A stretch of 18,687 nucleotides of DNA from Lachnospiraceae bacterium (lineage in GTDB: Bacteria; Bacillota; Clostridia; Lachnospirales; Lachnospiraceae): contig JAEDCX010000052.1 in assembly GCA_016293925.1 (NCBI GenBank), positions 1-18,687 of the forward strand. Direction: 5' to 3'. Every line of letters begins with the position of its first letter. Position 1 is the first letter of the stretch. Below, one piece after another: positions 12,837 to 18,687 of this stretch. The notes under the pieces were generated by a model, which ran no database searches, was not told the origin of the DNA, and saw nothing but the letters and a program-made list of their open reading frames with translations. Both the position numbers and the translations under genes were made by a program.

Positions 12837-14343
12837 AACCGGCCCCTCCTCTTATCTGTACCTGTAAGATTTTCTCTGTCTGGTCTGTGATTTTGTAATA
12901 CTGACTGATTCTGAGACCCACTGCCCACAGAACATGCTCTCCTTCCGTCAGGAAAAGAACACGATCCCTGTTCTCCCGGGGAATCTTCTCATTGACCAGA
13001 TAATCCTGGCAACGTTTTCGCACGATGGGATGATTCTCATCACCGCGAATGGTCAGATAATCTCCTTTTCTCCTTCCGCGGATCGTCAGGAATCCCTTTA
13101 TTTTATCATAGTCAAAGCATTTCGTATATGCTTTTTCCGGAACATTCCATTCATTTTCTCTGTCAAAAATCCGAAATACCATCTCCGGACCGGAATCTGT
13201 GTCCACACCGTCCTCCTGTGATCCCGACACCGGTTCCCGGAACACACCCTTTGCCGCAGGGGACACAAGCCACTGATTCCCTAGCGGGACGGCCAGTTCA
13301 TCCCCCGGCTTCAAACCGGTCAGATCCACATCCGTGCTCTCCGCCGCTCCCCTGCATCCGGAACACTCCCCATGGACGATTCTCACTCCGTCATATTCCC
13401 GCACCGCCTCCAGATGATAGGGAAGATGGATTCGCTTTCCGACATCCCCGGACAACAGTCTGTATACCGACTCCATATGAGCAGCCGTAATATCCTTCCG
13501 TGAAGGAGTCAGATATCCCATACACTCCCTGACAACATACTTCTGCAGAATGACGGGGTGGGTTTGCAGAGCCGGCGCATCGATGAACAGCCCGCCGTCG
13601 CACATCCGGGTCACCTTTTCATAGATATCCCCTGCCTGGGCACTCATATATTCCTCAACCTCGGCAATCATGTCTGCGGCATCATTGATATGCTCCACCA
13701 CCCGGTTACAGATATACTGATCCGCATAAGGGATGATATGATTCCGGATACGGTTTCTGGCATACATATCCTCCGCATTGGTCTCATCGGTACAATACCG
13801 GATTCCTGCCTCCTGCAGCAGAGACTCAATCCGGGCGCGATCCAGATACAGGATCGGACGGATAACGTGTTCCCGCATCGCACCGATTCCGGTCAGTCCC
13901 CTCAGTCCGGATCCCCGGAACAGGTGAAACAGGACCGTTTCTGCCCTGTCGTTCCGATTATGAGCCACCGCAATCTTCCCATGACCCCCAAACAGTTCCT
14001 GCAGGGTACGCTCAAACGCCTGATACCGGAGGATTCTCCCTGCCTCTTCCGTCGACAGATGATTCCCGGCAGCATACTGCATCACATCACAATCACAAAT
14101 CCGGCAGGGGATCTTCCATTCCCCGCAGATCCCGCGGACATATTCCGCGTCCCGTCCTGCAGACTCTCGAAGATGATGATTCACGTGTACCACCGCAAGA
14201 TGCAGTCCCAGCCGCTCCCGGACGGATTGTAGCAAAAAGAGAAGGCACATGGAATCAGCCCCTCCCGATACACCAACCACAATATTCTCACCCGTATCCA
14301 GCAGCGCATGCCGGCTACAATACTGCATAAACTCATTGATCAT
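12757..14343 (-). CDS. tilS: tRNA(Ile)-lysidine synthase TilS
   Basis: This 528-residue enzyme attaches lysine to C34 of the CAU-anticodon tRNA-Ile so that it decodes AUA. The N-terminal PP-loop ATP site is VSGGADS (25-31). Further family blocks are HNRNDRAETVLFHLFRGSGL, and RPILYLDRARIESLL with the downstream DETNAEDMYARNRIRNHIIP pattern. The TilS C-terminal domain is present (LTIRGRRKGDYLTI...). The last 26 residues (about 503-528) lie over the start of hpt and are polar and basic, unlike a folded domain, so they look like a stop-codon-loss extension. No good ribosome site precedes the chosen ATG at 14343. An in-frame ATG five codons later is an alternative. SpoIIE ends 20 bp upstream, so coupled translation is plausible. 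Confidence 0.94.
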   Translation of the reverse strand: MINEFMQYCSRHALLDTGENIVVGVSGGADSMCLLFLLQSVRERLGLHLAVVHVNHHLRESAGRDAEYVRGICGEWKIPCRICDCDVMQYAAGNHLSTEEAGRILRYQAFERTLQELFGGHGKIAVAHNRNDRAETVLFHLFRGSGLRGLTGIGAMREHVIRPILYLDRARIESLLQEAGIRYCTDETNAEDMYARNRIRNHIIPYADQYICNRVVEHINDAADMIAEVEEYMSAQAGDIYEKVTRMCDGGLFIDAPALQTHPVILQKYVVRECMGYLTPSRKDITAAHMESVYRLLSGDVGKRIHLPYHLEAVREYDGVRIVHGECSGCRGAAESTDVDLTGLKPGDELAVPLGNQWLVSPAAKGVFREPVSGSQEDGVDTDSGPEMVFRIFDRENEWNVPEKAYTKCFDYDKIKGFLTIRGRRKGDYLTIRGDENHPIVRKRCQDYLVNEKIPRENRDRVLFLTEGEHVLWAVGLRISQYYKITDQTEKILQVQIRGGAGYGRDNSCTFDRRRGGEKNSGDRSENQ

Positions 14344-14363
14344 ACAACCAATATATAGTTAAA

Positions 14364-15593
14364 TCAGTCAAATTGCAATCCATTCTCCCAAATTCCCAAC
14401 ACCAGAACGGACATATCATCCCGTACTCTTCCCTGGGTTACATGCAGCACATAGTTCAGCAGAAAGTTAGCCAATTCGGTGGGATCCTGGTATCTGATCC
14501 GGCGCAGCAGTTCCTCGAATTCCCCCATATGATCCCTGCCTCCCAGACCTTCCACAATACCGTCCGACAGAAGTATTACATAGTCTCCGCTGCACAACTG
14601 GGTTTCTGTCCGTTCAACCTCCACACGATAGAATACGCCCAGCGGCAGATTGCCTGCCATCACGACCTCCAGAAGATCATCGCTCTTAATGTAGGAATTG
14701 CAGGATCCTACCTTGTTGAACTCGCAGACACCGGTATAACAGTCAATTCTGCACAGATCCAGCGTGGACAATTCTGCTTCTTCCTCCGACGCAAGCAGTA
14801 CTCCATTGATCATCTGAATCGCTGCCTCCTGATCGAACCCTGCCTCCAGAAAACGTTCCATCAGTTCTACCACCATTTTACTGGCCCGGTTCGCCCGTTC
14901 TCCGCTTCCGGCACCGTCTGCCAGTGCGGCGTACACCAGTCCGTTCTTTTCGTCCATCACCATATAATTATCCCCGGACAGACGTTCTCCTTCCTTGACT
15001 GCCGTGGCAGCTCCGGTTTTCACATAATACCTGGCTTCCTCTTCGTAGATCACGCTCTGCTCGTCATGATTCAGCATTGTTATGCTCCCTTTGGACGGTT
15101 TCCATCTGATATTAAGATATGTTGACAGATAATCATTGATCCCCGCCAACGGTATCATGGCATCCTTCTCCGCCGCCCGCATGGAGACCACCAGCCGGTG
15201 GTATCCCCTGATATCCCGCATCAGAAGCAGATCCGTCATCAGAATACCCTTGCTTCGCAGTTCACGGCAGATTCTGCGCTGCAGGCGTTCCTCCACATAG
15301 ATCCGCTCTTCCGTTTCGCAGGCCACATCATTCATAATATCTGCCATGTCGAATAGATGCTCTGCCAGCATGGTTCTGTTCTGTTCTCTGCGCCTTTCCT
15401 CCCATATCCGCTGACGTTCCTCCGGACTCGCGCATTCCAGCTCCGCCCCCGCTAGTACCATATCCGTATCCGGCTTCGGTATATCAAGAAAAGTCTTTGC
15501 AAGATTCCGGAAGGATTCCGAATAATTCATCAGACGGACCTTACCATACTCTCCAAAGACTCTGTTTTTCGATACAATCATTTCTCTGCGCAT
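14364..15593 (-). CDS. spoIIE: SpoIIE-type PP2C phosphatase lacking the membrane domain
   Basis: This protein belongs to the stage II sporulation protein E family, which dephosphorylates the anti-anti-sigma factor SpoIIAA to activate SigF in the forespore. It has 409 residues from the ATG at 15593, chosen because GGAGG lies six bases before it. An in-frame GTG at 15641 lacks a site and lies on the promoter. The PP2C domain (about 190-403) keeps VKTGAATAVKEGERLSGDNY, ALADGAGSG (D226), STLDL, KVGSCNSYIK, LSDGIVEG (D344) and RDDMS (D392, D393). Residues about 1-185 resemble the SpoIIE linker. The ~300-residue multi-pass N-terminal domain of B. subtilis SpoIIE (827 residues) is absent, and the upstream 99 bp cannot encode it. 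Context (after divIC, before tilS) is that of true spoIIE. Confidence 0.88.
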   Translation of the reverse strand: MRREMIVSKNRVFGEYGKVRLMNYSESFRNLAKTFLDIPKPDTDMVLAGAELECASPEERQRIWEERRREQNRTMLAEHLFDMADIMNDVACETEERIYVEERLQRRICRELRSKGILMTDLLLMRDIRGYHRLVVSMRAAEKDAMIPLAGINDYLSTYLNIRWKPSKGSITMLNHDEQSVIYEEEARYYVKTGAATAVKEGERLSGDNYMVMDEKNGLVYAALADGAGSGERANRASKMVVELMERFLEAGFDQEAAIQMINGVLLASEEEAELSTLDLCRIDCYTGVCEFNKVGSCNSYIKSDDLLEVVMAGNLPLGVFYRVEVERTETQLCSGDYVILLSDGIVEGLGGRDHMGEFEELLRRIRYQDPTELANFLLNYVLHVTQGRVRDDMSVLVLGIWENGLQFD

Positions 15594-15623
15594 ATCATTC
15601 CTCCACAACTGTTCCCGAAGGCT

Positions 15624-15656
15624 ATTATACGCGATATCCACGGAATAATATGTAAA
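15624..15656 (-). promoter_or_regulatory. spoIIE promoter with a 21-bp spacer
   Basis: On the minus strand TTTACA (15651-15656, 5 of 6 to TTGACA) and a perfect TATAAT (15624-15629) are separated by 21 bp, well beyond the usual 17. B. subtilis spoIIE and spoIIG promoters are known for 21-22-bp spacers and require Spo0A~P to work with SigA RNA polymerase. No well-spaced alternative -35 exists: 17 bp upstream is CATATT. Initiation would fall near 15617, 24 nt before the ATG. Confidence 0.62.
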
Positions 15657-15690
15657 AAAAAGAAGTCGAAACGATAATTCTTTCGACTTC
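15654..15690 (-). terminator. Rho-independent terminator after divIC
   Basis: On the minus strand a perfect 10-bp stem GAAGTCGAAA/TTTCGACTTC (15681-15690 with 15662-15671) surrounds a 9-nt loop, followed by a T8 run (15654-15661). It starts 2 bp after the divIC stop and ends the upstream operon. Its T run overlaps the -35 element of the spoIIE promoter. Confidence 0.9.
15664..15688 (-). promoter_or_regulatory. Possible pair of inverted Spo0A boxes upstream of spoIIE
   Basis: The two terminator arms each contain AGTCGAA (15664-15670 on plus, 15682-15688 on minus), one mismatch from the Spo0A box TGTCGAA. The nearer box ends 7 bp upstream of the -35 hexamer. That position is compatible with activation of a wide-spacer promoter. 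The boxes may be incidental to the terminator stem, so confidence is limited. Confidence 0.35.
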
Positions 15691-15692
15691 CC

Positions 15693-16007
15693 TTATTCCT
15701 GCTTGAAAATAATCTCGTCCGGATATACCAATCCAAGCCGCTGTCGTGCAATCTCTTCATAGTATGCTTTCGTCTTCGCATACTTCGCAAACTCTTCCAG
15801 TTCCTTCGCTCTCTCCTCTTCCGCTCTGATCTGCTCATTCAGGATTGCGATCTGCTCATCATAAGCAGCCTTTTTGGCTTTCAGAGACCGGCTGTTCACC
15901 GTGACGGCAATCATCAGCATGAGTACGACAACCGTTACCAGAAACATACCCAGACGATTCTGTCTGCCGCGTCGTCTTCTGCGTCCATATTGACCTGCGA
16001 TAGCCAC
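15693..16007 (-). CDS. divIC: Septum formation initiator, DivIC/FtsB family
   Basis: This 104-residue single-pass division protein has an Arg-rich cytoplasmic N-terminus (RRRRRGRQNR, about 9-18) and a membrane helix (about 20-38). A Glu/Lys-rich extracytoplasmic coiled coil (about 42-80) follows, then the family C-terminal motif ARQRLGLVYPDEIIF (about 87-101). DivIC partners FtsL and DivIB in the septal complex. The start is GTG (16005-16007), with GGAGGGG seven bases upstream, and 4 bp separate it from the yabQ stop. Position between yabQ and spoIIE is as in B. subtilis, except that yabR is missing here. A strong terminator follows immediately. Confidence 0.93.
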   Translation of the reverse strand: MAIAGQYGRRRRRGRQNRLGMFLVTVVVLMLMIAVTVNSRSLKAKKAAYDEQIAILNEQIRAEEERAKELEEFAKYAKTKAYYEEIARQRLGLVYPDEIIFKQE

Positions 16008-16011
16008 GTAC

Positions 16012-16485
16012 TCACCCCTCCCCCTTGTGATGTTTACATAATCTTATTCTAAATACTTTTATGCAAACCGTCAAGCGGGTTTTACAAAATAGAATAAACT
16101 TTTTGAAAGGTTTGAAAACCGCTTTTCCAAGCCACTTTACAGGCTTTTTCACTAGATATATGGCCTTTTGGATGCCCGTTGACATAACAACCACAAGATG
16201 TTGTTGCATGATCTTTTTGTAACACAAGACAGTTAACATAACCCCTGCAAAAAAATAACCTCTGACCACCCCGCCGTTCCAGTCTTCCACGATCACAAAA
16301 GTGGCGATACCGGTCATGATCAGATAGATCAGATTCTCCGCAAACCGCATCATGATGTTATGGGGCACCACCGATCGCAGGATCAGAATCACATCATAAC
16401 CCAAGGCAAGTCCGATTCCGAACAGAACGGAAACTGCAAAAAACATGATTTCATGCAGAACCTCCGGTGCAACGTCCGCCATCAC
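16012..16485 (-). CDS. yabQ: Spore cortex biosynthesis protein YabQ
   Basis: This 157-residue membrane protein has three hydrophobic segments (about 12-36, 48-66 and 73-90) that include the typical LFGIGLALGYDVILILR start. The C-terminus is a long Lys/Arg-rich cytoplasmic tail (about 105-157). In B. subtilis YabQ is needed for cortex formation during sporulation. The first codons are GTG then ATG. The GTG at 16485 overlaps the yabP stop by 4 bp (GTGA), so translation is coupled. It is followed by divIC after 4 bp. The tail is longer and more basic than a minimal YabQ needs, but family members vary there. Confidence 0.88.
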   Translation of the reverse strand: MMADVAPEVLHEIMFFAVSVLFGIGLALGYDVILILRSVVPHNIMMRFAENLIYLIMTGIATFVIVEDWNGGVVRGYFFAGVMLTVLCYKKIMQQHLVVVMSTGIQKAIYLVKKPVKWLGKAVFKPFKKFILFCKTRLTVCIKVFRIRLCKHHKGEG

Positions 16486-16769
16486 CGGAACAGCCTCTTC
16501 AGGATGGATTCTTTTCTCATATGGGCAGAGGGATCCGATGAGTAGGATGCACTGTCGATGCGACCGTCCAGATCCAGCTCCCCTTTCTCCAACGTCAGCC
16601 TGCTCACATGCAGATCCTGTCCCTGCAGGGTCAAGATTCCCTGCTCCGTTTCCAGCAATACTTCCTGCGGGTCAAAGGATATTACATCGGTAACTCCCGT
16701 CAGATTGCAGACTCTACGGTTCATAATAATTGCTTTATGCTGTTTGCCGATCTGATTTCCATTCTCCAT
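16482..16769 (-). CDS. yabP: Sporulation protein YabP
   Basis: This 95-residue protein belongs to the YabP/YqfC family of small beta-rich sporulation proteins. Diagnostic segments are RRVCNLTGVTDVISFDPQEVLLETEQG (broken here as RRVCNLTGVTDVISF and DPQEVLLETEQG), LTLQGQDLHVSRL and LEKGELDLDGRI. In B. subtilis yabP is expressed in the mother cell with yabQ. GGAAGGGGG precedes the ATG at 16769. The stop overlaps yabQ by 4 bp, and rqcP lies 59 bp upstream in the same direction. No signal peptide or transmembrane segment was seen. Confidence 0.92.
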   Translation of the reverse strand: MENGNQIGKQHKAIIMNRRVCNLTGVTDVISFDPQEVLLETEQGILTLQGQDLHVSRLTLEKGELDLDGRIDSASYSSDPSAHMRKESILKRLFR

Positions 16770-16828
16770 ATTCTGTGCCCCCTTCCGGTCATTCTCTACA
16801 GAATATGCAGTTGTCCACTCAAATAGAA

Positions 16829-17068
16829 CTACAGATACCGAAATAAATCCTTCGCATCCTCTTTGTGTATGGTCTCCTGAACATCCAGAACCTCCACCTT
16901 CACCTCTTTGTTGCCGAACTGAATGGTGATCACATCCCCTACTTTCACGTTGGAAGATGCCTTCGCCGGCCTGTCATTGATCAGAACCCGGCCCGCGTCA
17001 CACGCCTCATTCGCTACGGTGCGCCGCTTGATTAACCTGGATACCTTCAAATACTTATCTAATCTCAT
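16829..17068 (-). CDS. rqcP: S4-domain RNA-binding protein RqcP (YabO)
   Basis: This 79-residue S4 protein starts MRLDKYLKVSRLIKRRTVA and contains GRVLINDRPAKASSNVKVGD, the Hsp15/RqcP pattern. In B. subtilis RqcP joins RqcH on stalled 50S subunits and supports poly-alanine tailing of incomplete proteins. AGGAGA precedes the ATG at 17068. It opens the rqcP-yabP-yabQ-divIC run. The hup terminator lies 111 bp upstream, so a separate promoter is needed in 17069-17179. That GC-rich leader contains two small hairpins, GGAAC/GTTCC (17084-17098) and GTGCA/TGCAC (17142-17154), but no clear SigA promoter. Confidence 0.95.
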   Translation of the reverse strand: MRLDKYLKVSRLIKRRTVANEACDAGRVLINDRPAKASSNVKVGDVITIQFGNKEVKVEVLDVQETIHKEDAKDLFRYL

Positions 17069-17179
17069 CGTTCTCTCCTGACCGGAACAGAGCGTTCCCT
17101 AGTGAAGCTCCCGCGCCCAACGCGGCCGCACATGTAACCTTGTGCACCCTGCACGAATACGCCCGATTCCCATACGATC

Positions 17180-17207
17180 AAAAAGCGACTGCCCAAACAG
17201 CAGTCGC
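17180..17207 (-). terminator. Rho-independent terminator after hup
   Basis: On the minus strand GCGACTGC (17200-17207) pairs with GCAGTCGC (17185-17192) around a 7-nt loop, followed by a T5 run (17180-17184). It lies 27 bp after the hup stop and separates the highly expressed hup from rqcP. Confidence 0.9.
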
Positions 17208-17233
17208 CCTTATCATCCCTCGGATTCAATACA

Positions 17234-17512
17234 TTATTTTGCGTTTACCAAATCCTTTAATGCCTTGCCGGCTTTGAACTTAGGTGCTTTGGAAGCAGGG
17301 ATTGTGATCTTTGCTTTGGTAGAAGGATTCAGACCCTCTCTTGCTGCTCTCTCGGATACCTCGAATGTACCGAAGCCAACCAAAGTAACCTTCTCGCCCT
17401 TTTTAAGTTCCTCTGCAACAACGTCTGTGAAAGCCTTAACTGCAGCCTCAGCGTCCTTCTTGCTTAATCCAGCTTTCTCTGCGATAGCTGCGCTTAATTC
17501 CGTCTTGTTCAT
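17234..17512 (-). CDS. hup: HU-family DNA-binding protein
   Basis: This 92-residue nucleoid protein has the HU start MNKTELSAAIAEKAGLSKKDAE, split here as MNKTELSAAIAE and KAGLSKKDAE. The VTLVGFGTFEVSERAAREG arm region and the NPSTKAKITIPASKAPKFK beta-arm and C-terminus follow. HU bends and compacts DNA. Length and all key residues are normal. AGAGGAGG precedes the ATG at 17512, and a strong SigA promoter lies at 17591-17619. With its own promoter and terminator it is a single-gene unit inserted between mazG and rqcP, an arrangement often seen in Clostridia. Confidence 0.97.
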   Translation of the reverse strand: MNKTELSAAIAEKAGLSKKDAEAAVKAFTDVVAEELKKGEKVTLVGFGTFEVSERAAREGLNPSTKAKITIPASKAPKFKAGKALKDLVNAK

Positions 17513-17590
17513 TTAAATTTTCCTCCTCTTACTGAATTCTTCAGGATTATGATTCAATTTACGTGCCCTTAAGGCAAACGTCTACTATTA

Positions 17591-17619
17591 GTTATAGAGG
17601 TTTTTCCCCTGTTTGTCAA
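17591..17619 (-). promoter_or_regulatory. Strong SigA promoter of hup
   Basis: On the minus strand a perfect TTGACA (17614-17619) is separated by 17 bp from TATAAC (17591-17596, 5 of 6). Initiation near 17584 gives a leader of about 70 nt before the ATG at 17512. This strength fits an abundant nucleoid protein. Confidence 0.85.
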
Positions 17620-17664
17620 GGTATTTAGCCGATTTTGAGCCACGAATAAGCATTCCGGCATATA

Positions 17665-18405
17665 TTATTCCGGGAAATCGTTTTCCGCGGATGCTTCGTA
17701 GTATTCTATCAATTTCTCAATCTCATCATTCAGAATCTGTTCGTTGGACAATTTTTCGATTCGGGCAATATCGGAAACAGTCAATAGTATTTTCCCCATC
17801 CGCTCCGCAATCATTCCCCTGCGGTCCTCTCCCGGAGATTCCGTACAATTCTGCAGGGACTGCACCTCATCGGCCAGCTGCAGCAGGCATGCTTCATAAT
17901 TGTCGCGGGGTGCATACAGGGCATCGATTTTCTTTAACACCTTCGGGGCTCTTGTCAATGCCGGATGTTCCGTGGGAATCTCCCGGAGCGGAGACTCTAC
18001 CCAGCTCTGCTGCTCTTTTTCCTGCCGCTTGATTGCCTCCCAGTTCCGTGAGATCGCTTCTTCGTCATCCGTATCCACATCCCCGAACACATGGGGATGA
18101 CGGCGGATCATTTTCTCACAGATTCCGCCGATCACGTCCTCCATGGTAAACAAGCCCTCTTCCTCTGCGATTCTGGAGTGGAGTACCACCTGCATGAGAA
18201 GATCACCCAGCTCTTCTTTCATATTGTCCGGATTCTTCGTCTTCTGATAGATCCGGATTGCCGCCAAGAGTTCATTTGCCTCTTCCGTCAGACACGGACG
18301 GAGACTCTCGTGGGTCTGCGCCCTGTCCCAGGGACATCCGTGGTCGCTGCGCAGCTGCGCAATAATATCTTCCAACTCTTCCAGGCTGTAATGCTTCTGT
18401 TCCAT
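17665..18405 (-). CDS. mazG: Nucleoside triphosphate pyrophosphohydrolase MazG
   Basis: This 246-residue enzyme hydrolyses NTPs or dNTPs to NMP and pyrophosphate, clearing non-canonical nucleotides. The N-terminal domain is well conserved: CPWDRAQTHESLRPCLTEE (about 24-42), the EExxE metal site, EELGDLLMQVVLHS (about 64-77), and KMIRRHPHVFGD (about 98-109). The second half normally ends with an ENLxKxNxKFxxRF-like helix but here reads NEQILNDEIEKLIEYY and is much less conserved. Unlike B. subtilis YabN there is no N-terminal methyltransferase-like domain. AAGGA precedes the ATG at 18405. The PEGA-domain gene ends 24 bp upstream, so they are probably co-transcribed. Confidence 0.94.
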   Translation of the reverse strand: MEQKHYSLEELEDIIAQLRSDHGCPWDRAQTHESLRPCLTEEANELLAAIRIYQKTKNPDNMKEELGDLLMQVVLHSRIAEEEGLFTMEDVIGGICEKMIRRHPHVFGDVDTDDEEAISRNWEAIKRQEKEQQSWVESPLREIPTEHPALTRAPKVLKKIDALYAPRDNYEACLLQLADEVQSLQNCTESPGEDRRGMIAERMGKILLTVSDIARIEKLSNEQILNDEIEKLIEYYEASAENDFPE

Positions 18406-18429
18406 ACTCTCTATCCTTCCGGTATCTGT

Positions 18430-18687
18430 CTACTGCTCCAACGGCAGAAGCGTTGCAAAATGAAACATCTGCTCATGATCGGAGCCCTCCAGATTCACCG
18501 AGTAGTTTCTGGTCTGACAGCCGGTTTTGCGCAGTGTAATGATATAATTGCCGGAGGGCTTGCGGAATGATAGCGGCGCGATCCCCATATAGATCCCGTC
18601 CACATAGATCTCCACATCCTCGGGCGTTGTTATGGACACGGAATAATCCTGCCCGGCCGTACCCGAATCACCGCCGGCAGACGCGGA
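18430..18687 (-). CDS. PEGA-domain protein, C-terminal part only
   Basis: The frame is open from the edge of the window to the TAG at 18430-18432, so the N-terminus lies outside. The visible 85 residues start with a Ser/Gly/Ala-rich linker (SASAGGDSGTAGQDYS). A PEGA domain follows: VEIYVDGIYMGIAPLSF, then KPSGNYIITLRKTGCQ. PEGA domains are small beta folds usually found on the outside of the membrane in surface or spore-associated proteins. A GTG at 18639 could be read as a start, but it lies inside the domain linker with no ribosome site, so it is not used. It is upstream of mazG by 24 bp. Confidence 0.85.
   Translation of the reverse strand, partial: SASAGGDSGTAGQDYSVSITTPEDVEIYVDGIYMGIAPLSFRKPSGNYIITLRKTGCQTRNYSVNLEGSDHEQMFHFATLLPLEQ

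Noticed and set aside
15594..15641. Upstream GTG start for SpoIIE at 15641
   Set aside because: It has no ribosome site, and the -10 element of the promoter lies inside this stretch. The ATG at 15593 has an ideal GGAGG.
18430..18639. Complete 69-residue protein starting at GTG 18639
   Set aside because: The frame stays open to the window edge with linker-like sequence and there is no ribosome site, so this is the end of a longer gene.

Overview
The window looks like chromosome of a motile, endospore-forming member of the Clostridia, most likely Lachnospiraceae. This rests on gene content (sporulation genes yabP, yabQ and spoIIE, an HU gene between mazG and rqcP, a chemoreceptor, a YjfB-type motility protein) and on strong AGGAGG-type ribosome sites with moderate GC. 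The family assignment is inference, since no database could be searched.

Region 1 (1-4590, plus strand) opens with the end of a tRNA-Phe and a complete tRNA-Gly(UCC). Four tandem hairpins that resemble the tRNA-Gly 3' end follow, then an unassigned reading-frame remnant. Next come a GNAT acetyltransferase, a short probably disordered protein of unknown function, an SPFH protein with three zinc ribbons, a membrane-anchored Tim44-like zinc-ribbon protein, and a YjfB-family motility protein. The short unknown gene and yjfB each have a convincing candidate flagellar sigma factor (SigD/FliA type) promoter. The SPFH gene has a good SigA promoter, but a terminator hairpin lies between that promoter and the gene, as in an attenuator. 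A bidirectional terminator closes the region.

Region 2 (4591-10461, minus strand) holds tRNA-Tyr, a cytoplasmic GH13 alpha-glycosidase and a UDP-glucose 6-dehydrogenase forming a two-gene operon, and a dCache chemoreceptor whose residue pattern fits the amino-acid-binding class.

Region 3 (10462-18687, minus strand) is the conserved Firmicutes division, sporulation and housekeeping cluster. In transcription order it reads: PEGA protein (partial), mazG, hup, rqcP, yabP, yabQ, divIC, spoIIE, tilS, hpt, ftsH. The order matches the Bacillus subtilis yabN-yabO-yabP-yabQ-divIC...spoIIE...tilS-hprT-ftsH cluster. Points of interest are a SpoIIE without its N-terminal multi-pass membrane domain, a spoIIE promoter with a 21-bp spacer like the B. 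subtilis Spo0A-activated promoters, Spo0A-box-like heptamers inside the divIC terminator stem next to it, and an 80-bp tilS/hpt overlap.

I found no CRISPR array, rRNA, insertion sequence or prophage gene. The best candidates for something undescribed are the plus-strand block between tRNA-Gly and tRNA-Tyr and the control region between divIC and spoIIE.
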